Source of the DNA: Candidatus Acidiferrales bacterium
Lineage (GTDB): Bacteria > Acidobacteriota > Terriglobia > Acidiferrales > UBA7541
Assembly: GCA_030037775.1 (NCBI GenBank)
Contig: JASHQB010000306.1
Location: 1-48,900 of the forward strand
DNA length: 48,900 nt
Direction: 5' to 3'
Position numbers and translations under genes: made by a program. The first letter of the stretch is position 1; every line of letters starts with the position of its first letter. Positions 1 through 8,844 of the stretch are shown piece after piece. The notes below the pieces were generated by a model. That model did not search any database, had not been told where the DNA came from, and was given only the letters and a program-made list of their open reading frames with translations.

Positions 1-371
1 CGCGCCTGCGCCAGCCGGAAAGCGGATACGGCACGTCCGGCTGGCACCGCAAACTCCGCCACACGCTTGGGAAACTCGCGCCGCTGATCGTAGCGGAGCC
101 CCAGGCGGCCCAGCAATTCGGCGGCAAGCTTGGGGTCATCGGTTCGTTCGACCCCCCAAAACCATAGCCGCTCTTCTTCCCGCTGCAACAGCTGTACGGC
201 CTCTTCCAGTCGCTTTATGGCTGCATCGAACGACGACACCAGGAAAAAGACTGGCAGCGACCAGTCTTTTCCCCCAAAACGCACCTGAATGCGAACCGAG
301 TACTTCCCGTTTTGATTGATCTCGATGCAGCAGCGGTATTCGTTCCGCTCCGCGGTCATTTTCTGGTTCAT
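1..371 (-). CDS. hypothetical protein (C-terminus beyond window edge)
   Basis: Uninterrupted minus-strand reading frame from ATG at 371: MNQKMTAERNEYRCCIEINQNGKYSVRIQVRFGGKDWSLPVFFLVSSFDAAIKRLEEAVQLLQREEERLWFWGVERTDDPKLAAELLGRLG..., open to the window edge. Absent from the supplied ORF track, presumably because it is truncated. Confidence 0.6.
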   Translation of the reverse strand, partial: MNQKMTAERNEYRCCIEINQNGKYSVRIQVRFGGKDWSLPVFFLVSSFDAAIKRLEEAVQLLQREEERLWFWGVERTDDPKLAAELLGRLGLRYDQRREFPKRVAEFAVPAGRAVSAFRLAQA

Positions 372-429
372 AAGTTCCTCGATTCCGGAGAAAGCTAGTC
401 CCGGCAAGCCCATGTCGCTCTGTGGCGCT

Positions 430-454
430 AGACCAGTGGCTATGGCCACTGTCT
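430..454. other. stem-loop between two minus-strand genes
   Basis: AGA-c-CAGTGGC-TATG-GCCACTG-TCT: perfect 7-bp stem extended by 3 bp across a bulged C; GGTTTTG follows on the + strand. Confidence 0.45.
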
Positions 455-628
455 GGTTTTGAGTCGCTCCGCTGGGGCGTTCAACTGGGAAGGGCGCTGA
501 AGCTTCACCCCGCTGGCGACGGGAGCTCAAAGCTGCGGAAGCAATATGCTAGATGACCGCGGTGAGGGTTGCAACAAGAAAAGCGTCGGAAATTGCGTAA
601 TGCTAAGCCTTTTATTTACATGTACTTA

Positions 629-2587
629 TTACGAGGATTGGCCCATCAGGAGCTTCAGATTCGCTGCGTTGAATGCCAGTTTGCCGTCCTGTATATACCG
701 CTTCTGAAGGGCGTCGTGGAAGGCTTCAAAGGCCGCAGCCTGCTTCTCTTCGAGGATTTGCTTCTGCAATGCGTCCTTGGCCTTCGCAAAATCGTCGGGA
801 TTGACCGCCTGTTTCGACTTGACCTGATACACGACCCAGTTCCCGCCAAGCAGGGCCGGGCCGCCGGTCTGGCCCACGTTCATAACGAATGCGTCTTCCA
901 ACTCCTTCGCCGGGCCGACGTCGACCACTTGGCTTGTCCGCGTGATGGGATCCGTTGTCTTGAGGTCCAAACCAAGGGATTTGGCGGCTTTGTCAAATGC
1001 CATGCCGCTTTTCACGTCCTTGGCCAGCTCCTCAGCCTTCTGTTCAGCGAGATCCTGCGCCTTCTCCTTACGGTAGTCGGCGAGCACGCGGTCACGAACC
1101 TCAGCCAGAGTTCCCTGGTGGCCGGCGACGATCTTGCCGACCGAGATGATCACGTAGCCACGGTCAATCGAGATCGGCTGGCTCAGCTCTTCCGGATGCA
1201 AAGAAAAAAGAGCTTCTTGCAGCGCCGGCTCCGCTCCCAGATCGCCCACCGCGTCGGTCACACTCACCAAAGGTGTCTCGCCAGTTTGCAGGTTGAACTG
1301 TTTGGAGATGCCATCGATGCTCTGCCGATTCGACTGACGTACCACAGCAGCAAGCTTGTCGGAAATGTCGCCCTGCTCAGCGTTGAGCCTTTCCTGTGTC
1401 AAGGTGTTGACGATCGAATCCTTTACTTCGTCCAGGCTCTTGGTGTGGGCGTTCTCTTTGTCCAAAACTTTGATGATGTCAAAGCTGTACGGCGTCTGCA
1501 CAACGTCCGAAATAGCGTCTTTCGGAAGGCTGAAGGCTGCCTTTTCGAACGCCGGGGCAGTCTGGCCAGCAACGATCCAGCCAATATCGCCGCCTTTCGT
1601 CTTGGTATTGGTATCCTCGGAATACTTTTTCGCCAGATCCGCAAAGTTCGTACCGTGCTTGGCTTGATCATCCACCTTTTGCGCTTGTTGTTTGACCAAT
1701 GCCACTTCTGCATCGGTTTTCCCGAGCGTGTTGAAAACGATGTGCGCAACATCCACACGGTTTTCGACCTTATAGTCATCCAGATGCTGCTGGTAATAGG
1801 CCTGAACGTCGGCATCGCTGATCTTTATGCTCTGCTTCAGTTGGTTCAGGTCCAGCAAGGCGTATTTTGCCGAGCGCTTCTCGGGAACTTGGTATTTCGA
1901 CTCATTCTTCGCGAAGTAGGTGGAAAGCTCTGCATCCGTGGGGGTAATGGACGACTCAAGGTCCGATGGTTTGACCTCCGCGTAGGTCAGCTGAACCTTT
2001 TCGTTCTCGTAGCGATAACGCGCTTCGACTTCCTGCGGCGTGACGCTGATACCGTCCGTCACCAGGTACTTGAACTTATCCGTTAACACGTCGTCGCGAA
2101 CGTAGTCCTCAAACTCCGGCACGGACATGCCCGTGCGTATTTGCACTTCCTGGGCGTAGCGCTCCGCGCCTACCCATACGCCACCCGGGAACGCGGTGGG
2201 AAGCACTTGCTTGATGCGCAGCGTAATTTCGTCGGGAGTCACCTGCATGCCGAGGCGGTCCGCTTCCATCTGGAGCAGGCGCTGGAAGATCATTTGGTCG
2301 AGCACCTGACGCATGTACAGGCCCTGCATGACTTGAGGAACGTTTTGCCCGCGAGTCTGCTGAGCAAACTTCTGGCGCACGTCGATGACGCTGATACTTT
2401 CTCCGCCGACGGTTGCCACTGCATCCGGGCTTCCCGTGCTGCTGCCGCCGATGCCTCCGACCGGGGCCATGGTTAACACCATCGCGCCGCAGATGAGGAC
2501 GAGCACGCCTCCCAAGAAAATTTTGACGGCGGTCTTGCTCTGGCTCAGATTCTTTAACAAGTGTGTTTGCGCCTCACTGGTAAACAA
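629..2587 (-). CDS. SurA/PpiD-like membrane-anchored peptidylprolyl isomerase (parvulin type)
   Basis: 652 aa; single N-terminal TM segment, SurA-N-like region and parvulin-like segment (VAHIVFNTLGKTDAE...FADLAKKYSEDTNTKTKGGDIGWIVAGQTAPAFEKAAFSL). Confidence 0.88.
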   Translation of the reverse strand: MFTSEAQTHLLKNLSQSKTAVKIFLGGVLVLICGAMVLTMAPVGGIGGSSTGSPDAVATVGGESISVIDVRQKFAQQTRGQNVPQVMQGLYMRQVLDQMIFQRLLQMEADRLGMQVTPDEITLRIKQVLPTAFPGGVWVGAERYAQEVQIRTGMSVPEFEDYVRDDVLTDKFKYLVTDGISVTPQEVEARYRYENEKVQLTYAEVKPSDLESSITPTDAELSTYFAKNESKYQVPEKRSAKYALLDLNQLKQSIKISDADVQAYYQQHLDDYKVENRVDVAHIVFNTLGKTDAEVALVKQQAQKVDDQAKHGTNFADLAKKYSEDTNTKTKGGDIGWIVAGQTAPAFEKAAFSLPKDAISDVVQTPYSFDIIKVLDKENAHTKSLDEVKDSIVNTLTQERLNAEQGDISDKLAAVVRQSNRQSIDGISKQFNLQTGETPLVSVTDAVGDLGAEPALQEALFSLHPEELSQPISIDRGYVIISVGKIVAGHQGTLAEVRDRVLADYRKEKAQDLAEQKAEELAKDVKSGMAFDKAAKSLGLDLKTTDPITRTSQVVDVGPAKELEDAFVMNVGQTGGPALLGGNWVVYQVKSKQAVNPDDFAKAKDALQKQILEEKQAAAFEAFHDALQKRYIQDGKLAFNAANLKLLMGQSS

Positions 2588-2663
2588 CCGATTATAGAAG
2601 ACCGCCGCGCGCGACTCAACTTGAATCGATGCGCGAGAACCGCGCGGTGACGCCGCGGCATAT

Positions 2664-2692
2664 CCTTGACAGCCGTCCAGCGCCGCGGTATG
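2664..2692 (+). promoter_or_regulatory. sigma70-type promoter of TPR paralog 1 (TTGACA-N17-TATGTT)
   Basis: TTGACA at 2664-2669, 17-nt spacer, TATGTT at 2687-2692, about 50 nt before the TTG start at 2744. Confidence 0.6.
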
Positions 2693-2743
2693 TTCCGGTT
2701 AACAACGGTGTAGTCAGAGTAGGCCTTTTCCGCAGAGGGTAAG

Positions 2744-4696
2744 TTGAAATCGAAGTTCATCACCCTCGTCGCAGTCGCGTTGGGCGTCCTTGGTATTCCG
2801 TCTCTCGCCTTCGCACAAGGTGGAGCTCCGCCAATCCCCAGTACTCTAGGTCATCAAGGTTCGGCAGGAAATTCTCCCGTGGGAACTTCCGAAACAGGTT
2901 GGATTAGCGTTTATCTCCGGAGCGAAAGCGAGCTGCCGATTTCTGCGATACCGCAGATGACCCTTACCTCCCTGGATGACGTCCCGATTCCTCAATTTCC
3001 ACGCCTGGACGGCAAAGCCTGGATCTTCTCTGGCCTCCCGATAGGCACGTCCTACGAACTCGACGTGAAGGTCGATGGCTTTCAGCCAGTCCATGAGACT
3101 GTGGACATCCCAGACATGGAATACGGCACGGCCAATGTTGTTATCACGCTCAGAGCCATCGACGAACAGCTGACCTTTCATCCTCCGACCGGGCAGTTCA
3201 TGCTCGCGCCTCGAGTGCAGAAAGAGGTTCAGCAGGGCCTGCGCGATTTGAGCTCGAACAAGATCGCTTCGGCGCAGAAACACTTCCAGAAAGCGATCGT
3301 GATGGCTCCCGGCAATCCGTACGTGAACTACGTGACGGGCATGAGCTACGTTCTCGCAAAGCAGGAGGCGAAAGCCCAGCCTTATCTGGAGGAATCTGTC
3401 TCCTTGGATCCGAATGAAGCATCTTCGCTGCTTGCGCTCGGGACCTTGCGTTTGGACCAGGGGAATTATGCTGGCGCCGTTGATCTGTTGAGCAAGGCGG
3501 TGAAGCTGGAGCCTTCTTCGTGGAAGTCGCAGTGGCTGCTAGCGGATGCCTGCCTGAAGCAACGCGATTTTCCCCAGGCTCGGGAGCACGCGGAAGAGGC
3601 CCTTGCCGCAGGCAAGGAGAAGGCCGATCGTGTGAGACTGGTTCTTGCCGAAGCCGTGGCGTCCATGGGCGACCGCGCGGGCGCCCTAGCGACGTTGGAT
3701 CGTTTTCTATCCGACCATCCAAACGATCCAGACGCTTCGAAGTTTCGCGCTTGGCTGACCAGCCGGCCGGAAACTTCCCCAACGATTGAAAACGCTGCCG
3801 TCAAACAGGTATCGGCTCCCGAGGCCGCGGTCCCGCAGATCGAGCCTATCGCCGTTGCCGCTCCTGCTCCGCAGCCAACCGCGGACCTTCCACCAAACCC
3901 GGATTGGGCACCTCCAGACATCGATGCCGAAAGGCCGGTCATCGTCTCAGGGGCGTCGTGCTCTTTGCCGAAAGTTCTTAAAGCCGGGGCGAAGAATGCT
4001 ACCCGGCTAGTGACTGACCTGCAAAAATTCTCCGCGACCGAGGAGTATCAGACCGTCGAAATCAAGAGAGATGCGAGCCTGCAAAGACCGGCTTCGCGGA
4101 CGTTCAACTACATGGTTTTTATCGAGCATCCCAGCGCGAAAATCCTTCAAGTCAATGAATATCGCGATCAGGGTGTGACAGCTCAAGATATGCCCGGTGA
4201 GCTCGCCGACATGGGCGCTCCCGGTCTGGCGCTCGCGTTTCATCCGCTGCTGCAAGGCGATTTCACATGGAGTTGCGAAGGAGCCGGACGGTGGCAAGAC
4301 AAACCGGCGTGGATTGTACGGTTCGAGCAGCGCAGTGACCGGCCGAATTATCTCGCCGTTTTCCGGGATGGGCCAAATTCATATCCATTGCCGTTAAAAG
4401 GCCGCGCCTGGATTTCCGAGAGTGGCGGTGAAGTGATGCACCTCGAAACGGACCTGGTGAAGCCAGTGGCCGAGATCAAGCTGGAACGCGAGCATTTGGT
4501 TATCGACTATGAAGCTGTATCTTTCCCCAAGCGCAAAGTAACCTTGTGGCTCCCGGAAAATGTGGACTCGTATTTTCAATATCGCGGGCACTATCTGCAT
4601 CAGTTCCACCACTTCAGCAATTTCAAGCTTTTCTGGACCGGCGCTGCAGAGAAAATCGGCCAGCCCAAAGGAGCAACCGACAACAGCAGCGATTAG
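2744..4696 (+). CDS. exported TPR-repeat protein with carboxypeptidase-regulatory-like N-domain and conserved C-terminal domain (paralog 1 of 3)
   Basis: 650 aa, TTG start with AGAGGGT upstream; signal peptide MKSKFITLVAVALGVLGIPSLAFAQ; TPR repeats (AQKHFQKAIVMAPGNPYVNYVTGMSYV); C-terminal ...KVTLWLPENVDSYFQYRGHYLHQFHHFSNFKLFW. Confidence 0.88.
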   Translation: MKSKFITLVAVALGVLGIPSLAFAQGGAPPIPSTLGHQGSAGNSPVGTSETGWISVYLRSESELPISAIPQMTLTSLDDVPIPQFPRLDGKAWIFSGLPIGTSYELDVKVDGFQPVHETVDIPDMEYGTANVVITLRAIDEQLTFHPPTGQFMLAPRVQKEVQQGLRDLSSNKIASAQKHFQKAIVMAPGNPYVNYVTGMSYVLAKQEAKAQPYLEESVSLDPNEASSLLALGTLRLDQGNYAGAVDLLSKAVKLEPSSWKSQWLLADACLKQRDFPQAREHAEEALAAGKEKADRVRLVLAEAVASMGDRAGALATLDRFLSDHPNDPDASKFRAWLTSRPETSPTIENAAVKQVSAPEAAVPQIEPIAVAAPAPQPTADLPPNPDWAPPDIDAERPVIVSGASCSLPKVLKAGAKNATRLVTDLQKFSATEEYQTVEIKRDASLQRPASRTFNYMVFIEHPSAKILQVNEYRDQGVTAQDMPGELADMGAPGLALAFHPLLQGDFTWSCEGAGRWQDKPAWIVRFEQRSDRPNYLAVFRDGPNSYPLPLKGRAWISESGGEVMHLETDLVKPVAEIKLEREHLVIDYEAVSFPKRKVTLWLPENVDSYFQYRGHYLHQFHHFSNFKLFWTGAAEKIGQPKGATDNSSD

Positions 4697-4767
4697 TTCG
4701 GGCTGAGGTTCAGTCTTGCATCAGCCGTTCACCTCTGTACCACCCTCTTTTCGGTCAGTTAACGAGA

Positions 4768-4797
4768 TTGACAGCCAGCGAGCCTTGAGGCTAACGT
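4768..4797 (+). promoter_or_regulatory. putative promoter of TPR paralog 2 (TTGACA-N18-TAACGT)
   Basis: TTGACA 4768-4773, TAACGT 4792-4797; same placement relative to the next CDS as for paralogs 1 and 3. Confidence 0.45.
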
Positions 4798-4863
4798 AGG
4801 CGCGCCGATAGGTCGCTGCGTTCTCGGTCGGACAATGGGAAGGGGCCTGCAACCGAAAGCGAG

Positions 4864-6738
4864 ATGAAAACCAGACTTCTAATCCCTTTTGTCGGTACGC
4901 TGCTTTTGGTGGGCGCCGCACGCAGTGCCAACGCACGACAGCTTACGGACCTCGCGGCGAGGAATGTGGCAGTTGACATCAGCCATAGCGGCAACATAGC
5001 GGTCTACGTCCGAACCGAAGACGGGGAACCGCTGTCTTCCCCTCCGAACCTGACTCTTTTCGCGATCTCCAGATTCATGCCCACACCCAAGGCGCAGAAG
5101 GGCGACGGGGATGTTTGGATTTTCCCGAACCTCTTGATCGGAGACATCTACGAGGTCCAGGTGCAGGCACCCGGATACCACACCGAGCTCAGGGCCGTGA
5201 CCGTACCCGACTCCGTCAGCGCCTCGGCAAGCATAATTGTCTTCATGCGGAACCCCAGCGATGAACTGGCTTTTCATCCTCCATCGGGCCAGTTTGTGCT
5301 GGCGCCCGAAGCCGAAAAGGAAGCGCAAAAAGGATCGGCGGATCTGGACTCCGGCAAAATCGCGTCGGCGCAAAAACATCTAAAGAAGGCGCTCGAGATG
5401 GCTCCCGGAAATCCCTATGTGAACTATCTGATGGGCATGCGCTACCTTCTGAACGGGGAGCTGCCCGCAGCCAAGCCATATTTGGAGAAATCCGTTTCGA
5501 CTGATCCCCGGCAGGTTTCGGCTCTGGTGGCGCTCGGCAGCCTCCGCTTCCGGCAGGGAGATTATGCTGGAGCGATTCAGGTGCTCACACCGGCGGAGCG
5601 ACTAGACGGCTCGAAGTGGAGAGTGCATTCCATGCTCGCCGGTTCGTATCTCAAGCAAAAAGATTTCCTAGACGCCCGCGAGCAAGCAGAGAAGGCGCTG
5701 GCCCAAGGCGGCGGCCAGGCTCAGCGCGATCAGTTGGTGCTGGGCGAAGCGCTCGCGGGACTGGGCCGCGTCGACGAGGCGATCCATGCGCTGGAAGCCT
5801 TCATGAAACAGTTTCCCCGCGACAGCAGCGATCCGGCCATTCGCGCCTGGATTCCGGACCTGAAAAAGCCGCAGCCGTCGATGTTGCCGCCGGCCGCAAT
5901 TGAGATCCCGAGCGCCCCAACTCTAGTGGATTTACCTCCGAAGGAGAACTGGGCCCCGCCGGACATCGACGCCCAAAAACCACTCATCATCTCTGGCGCG
6001 TCGTGCTCTTTGCCGAAAGTTCTTAACGCCGCGGCGAAGAATGCCGCGCAGTTGGTGACTGACCTCGAGAAGTTCTCCTCGACCGAAGAGTATCAGACCG
6101 TCGAAATCAAACAGAACGAGAGCCTTGAGACGCCCGCATCGCGCAAGTTCAATTACATGGTTTTCATCGAGCATCCGAGCGCGCAAATCATTCAGGTAAA
6201 TGAGTTCCGCGACCAGGGTGTGACGGCCAAAGAAATGCCCGGCGAGCTGGCCGACATGGGTGCTCCCGGTCTGGTGCTGGCGTTCCATCCGCTTCTTCAA
6301 GATGACTTTACCTGGAGTTGCGAAGGCCTGAGCGAGTGGCGGGACGAACCCGCCTGGCTGGTGCGTTTCGAGCAGCGTCCTGATCGACCGAACCGGCTCC
6401 TGGAGTTCGAGTCCCCCATGGGCGCATATCCGCTGCCGCTGAAAGGCCTTGCCTGGGTATCGGAAAACAGCGGACAAGTCATCCACATGGAGACCGACTT
6501 AGCGAAACCAATCCCCGAGATTAAACTGCAACGCGAGCATTTCGTGATCGACTACAAATCAATCGCTTTCCCGAAGACCAAAGTGACATTGTGGCTGCCG
6601 GAAAGCGTGGACGTCTACTTCCAATATCGCGGGCACTACCTGCATCACTACCATCACTTCAGCAATTTCAAGCTTTTCTCCACCAGCGCCACGCAGAAAA
6701 TCGGCCAGCCGAAGGAAGCGAAGAACGACAACCATTAG
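4864..6738 (+). CDS. exported TPR-repeat protein, paralog 2 of 3
   Basis: 624 aa; signal peptide; same domain order as 2744-4696; near-identical blocks including SGASCSLPKVLNAAAKNAAQLVTDLEKFSSTEEYQTVEIK and LWLPESVDVYFQYRGHYLHHYHHFSNFKLF. Confidence 0.88.
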   Translation: MKTRLLIPFVGTLLLVGAARSANARQLTDLAARNVAVDISHSGNIAVYVRTEDGEPLSSPPNLTLFAISRFMPTPKAQKGDGDVWIFPNLLIGDIYEVQVQAPGYHTELRAVTVPDSVSASASIIVFMRNPSDELAFHPPSGQFVLAPEAEKEAQKGSADLDSGKIASAQKHLKKALEMAPGNPYVNYLMGMRYLLNGELPAAKPYLEKSVSTDPRQVSALVALGSLRFRQGDYAGAIQVLTPAERLDGSKWRVHSMLAGSYLKQKDFLDAREQAEKALAQGGGQAQRDQLVLGEALAGLGRVDEAIHALEAFMKQFPRDSSDPAIRAWIPDLKKPQPSMLPPAAIEIPSAPTLVDLPPKENWAPPDIDAQKPLIISGASCSLPKVLNAAAKNAAQLVTDLEKFSSTEEYQTVEIKQNESLETPASRKFNYMVFIEHPSAQIIQVNEFRDQGVTAKEMPGELADMGAPGLVLAFHPLLQDDFTWSCEGLSEWRDEPAWLVRFEQRPDRPNRLLEFESPMGAYPLPLKGLAWVSENSGQVIHMETDLAKPIPEIKLQREHFVIDYKSIAFPKTKVTLWLPESVDVYFQYRGHYLHHYHHFSNFKLFSTSATQKIGQPKEAKNDNH

Positions 6739-6820
6739 TTCAGTCTGAACTGCCTAGCGTTGTGTACGCTCCTGCCTGCGGTTCGTTTCTGGCTTTGCTC
6801 TCCTTTCCGCCACCACGCGA

Positions 6821-6849
6821 TTGACACGGTAGCGCCTTTCCCGTAAGGT
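6821..6849 (+). promoter_or_regulatory. sigma70-type promoter of TPR paralog 3 (TTGACA-N17-TAAGGT)
   Basis: TTGACA 6821-6826, 17-nt spacer, TAAGGT 6844-6849, just upstream of the CDS at 6868. Confidence 0.55.
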
Positions 6850-6867
6850 TAACCAGCGCTGCATGAC

Positions 6868-8841
6868 TTGAGAGTGATTCCGATGGTGCGATTTTTCCCA
6901 AGTTTTACTTTGACATCAAAAGTTGCCAGATTTGCCGCCATTCTATTCGTGCTTCTTTGCTTCGCGACCTACGCGCACGCCCAAATTCCGAGCCACGTCA
7001 GTCCCGGTACATCACTGTCACCCGGCGGCCCGCAAATGGGCACGATCACTGTCTATATTCGGAGTGACCGAGGGGAGCGACTTTCCGTAATACCGACTCT
7101 CTCGCTCTCTTCGACCAGCCGGGGTTCGATGCCAGGTTTCGCTCAGGGAAACAACGAGCAGGGTTGGGTATTCTCGGATGTTCAACAGGGGGATGAATAC
7201 GAAGTGGAAGTGAAGGCCGACGGGTACGAGACCACGCGCCAGGCGGTAATGCTCGTGGCCGGGAATGCCAACATCATCGTCTTTTTGAAACCCGTCGACG
7301 AGCAGCTGCAATTCCATCCTCCTGCTGGGCAATTCGTTTTGGCGCCCCGCGCGCAAAAGGAAGTCGAAAAGGGACTGAACGATCTTCGCTCCAGCAGAAT
7401 CCCCTCGGCACAAAAGCATTTCGAGAAAGCTCTGGCGATGGCGCCGGGGAATCCCTACGTCAACTATGTAATGGGCGTGAGCTATTTGATCGCAAAGCAA
7501 TTGCCGGAGGCCCGGCCTTATCTGGAGAAGTCCGTCTCGATCGATCCAAAGGATCCTGCTTCGCTCCTTGCGCTGGGTACTTTGCGTTTTCAATCGGCGG
7601 ACTACACTAGCGCCATACAAACCTTAAATCAGGATGTTCAGCTCGATCCTTCCTCCTGGAAGGCGGAATGGATGCTGGCGGATTCCTATCTGCGCCAGCA
7701 CGACTACGAGCAAGCGCGCAGCCATGCCGAGAAAGCGCTCGCCAACGGAAAACAAAATGCCACACCGGTGCAACTTGTCTTAGGCCAAGCGCTCGCTGGC
7801 CTAGGTGACAGAGGGGGCGCCGTGATGGCGCTGCAGACCTACCTGGCCGTTTACCCGAGCGATCCCAACGGTGCCAAGATTCAAAGCTATATCGTGAGGT
7901 TGCAGCAGCCCATCTCGACGATGGGAACGGGGGCTCCTGCACCCGCCGCCAAGGGCTCCTCTGTGAGCATTCCTTCTGCCCGGTCTGCAAGTGCGACCAT
8001 CCCTGCACCGGCACCGCCTGTCGAGCTTCCACCGAAGGAAAACTGGGCGCCTGCGGATATCGACGCGGAGAAGCCATTCGTGATCTCCGGAGCCGCGTGC
8101 CCTGTGGCCAAGGTTCTCGACCAGGCTGGAAAAAACACCGTGCAACTTGTGACCGATCTGCAAGAGTTCACTGCAACCGAAGAGTATGAGTCTGTCGAGG
8201 TCAAACGCGATGAGCGCTTGGAAACGCCCATCACGCGAAACTTTAGCTACCTGGTTTATATCGAGACGCCGCGCCCGCGACTGATTGAAGTGAAGGAGAT
8301 TCGCAATAACAATCTCAGTCCGGCCGACATGCCCGGGCGCCTTGCCGATAATGGCGCGCCTGGATTGGTGCTGGCGTTCCACCCCATCTATCGGGACGAT
8401 TTCTCCTGGCAATGCGAGGGGCTTGGGGAATGGAACGAGCAGCCGGCCTGGCTCGTGCACTTCGAGCAGCGCAGCGACCGCCCCACAAGTCTTCTCGCCG
8501 CGTTCGATACGCCTTCCGAGGAGTTCGCCCTGCCGCTGAAGGGCCGGGCTTGGATTTCCACCAAGACCGGCCAAGTGGTGCGGCTGGAGGCCGACTTGGT
8601 GCGTCCGGTCGAGCCGCTCGGTTTGAAGCGGCAACATTTCGTCATCGAATATGCGCCCGTTAGCTTCCGTGCGCACAAAGTCACTCTTTGGCTGCCGGAA
8701 AGCGTAGATGTGTATATTCAGTTTCAGGGGCACTATCTGCACCACCAACACCGCTTCAGCAATTTCCAACTCTTCTGGGTGGGTACGTCACAAAAGATCG
8801 AAGCGCCCAAGGAGCCCGCAACTGTGAAACAAAAAGAATAG
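6868..8841 (+). CDS. exported TPR-repeat protein, paralog 3 of 3
   Basis: 657 aa from TTG (ATG alternative at 6883); same architecture; C-terminal LWLPESVDVYIQFQGHYLHHQHRFSNFQLFW. Confidence 0.87.
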   Translation: MRVIPMVRFFPSFTLTSKVARFAAILFVLLCFATYAHAQIPSHVSPGTSLSPGGPQMGTITVYIRSDRGERLSVIPTLSLSSTSRGSMPGFAQGNNEQGWVFSDVQQGDEYEVEVKADGYETTRQAVMLVAGNANIIVFLKPVDEQLQFHPPAGQFVLAPRAQKEVEKGLNDLRSSRIPSAQKHFEKALAMAPGNPYVNYVMGVSYLIAKQLPEARPYLEKSVSIDPKDPASLLALGTLRFQSADYTSAIQTLNQDVQLDPSSWKAEWMLADSYLRQHDYEQARSHAEKALANGKQNATPVQLVLGQALAGLGDRGGAVMALQTYLAVYPSDPNGAKIQSYIVRLQQPISTMGTGAPAPAAKGSSVSIPSARSASATIPAPAPPVELPPKENWAPADIDAEKPFVISGAACPVAKVLDQAGKNTVQLVTDLQEFTATEEYESVEVKRDERLETPITRNFSYLVYIETPRPRLIEVKEIRNNNLSPADMPGRLADNGAPGLVLAFHPIYRDDFSWQCEGLGEWNEQPAWLVHFEQRSDRPTSLLAAFDTPSEEFALPLKGRAWISTKTGQVVRLEADLVRPVEPLGLKRQHFVIEYAPVSFRAHKVTLWLPESVDVYIQFQGHYLHHQHRFSNFQLFWVGTSQKIEAPKEPATVKQKE

Positions 8842-8844
8842 TCG

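Noticed and set aside
569-2086. 505-aa + strand ORF
   Set aside because: Fully antisense to the convincing PpiD-like gene; GC-rich codon-bias shadow with no recognisable domain.
7801-8769. 322-aa minus ORF
   Set aside because: Antisense to TPR paralog 3; similar shadow ORFs appear opposite the other paralogs, as expected from shared coding sequence.
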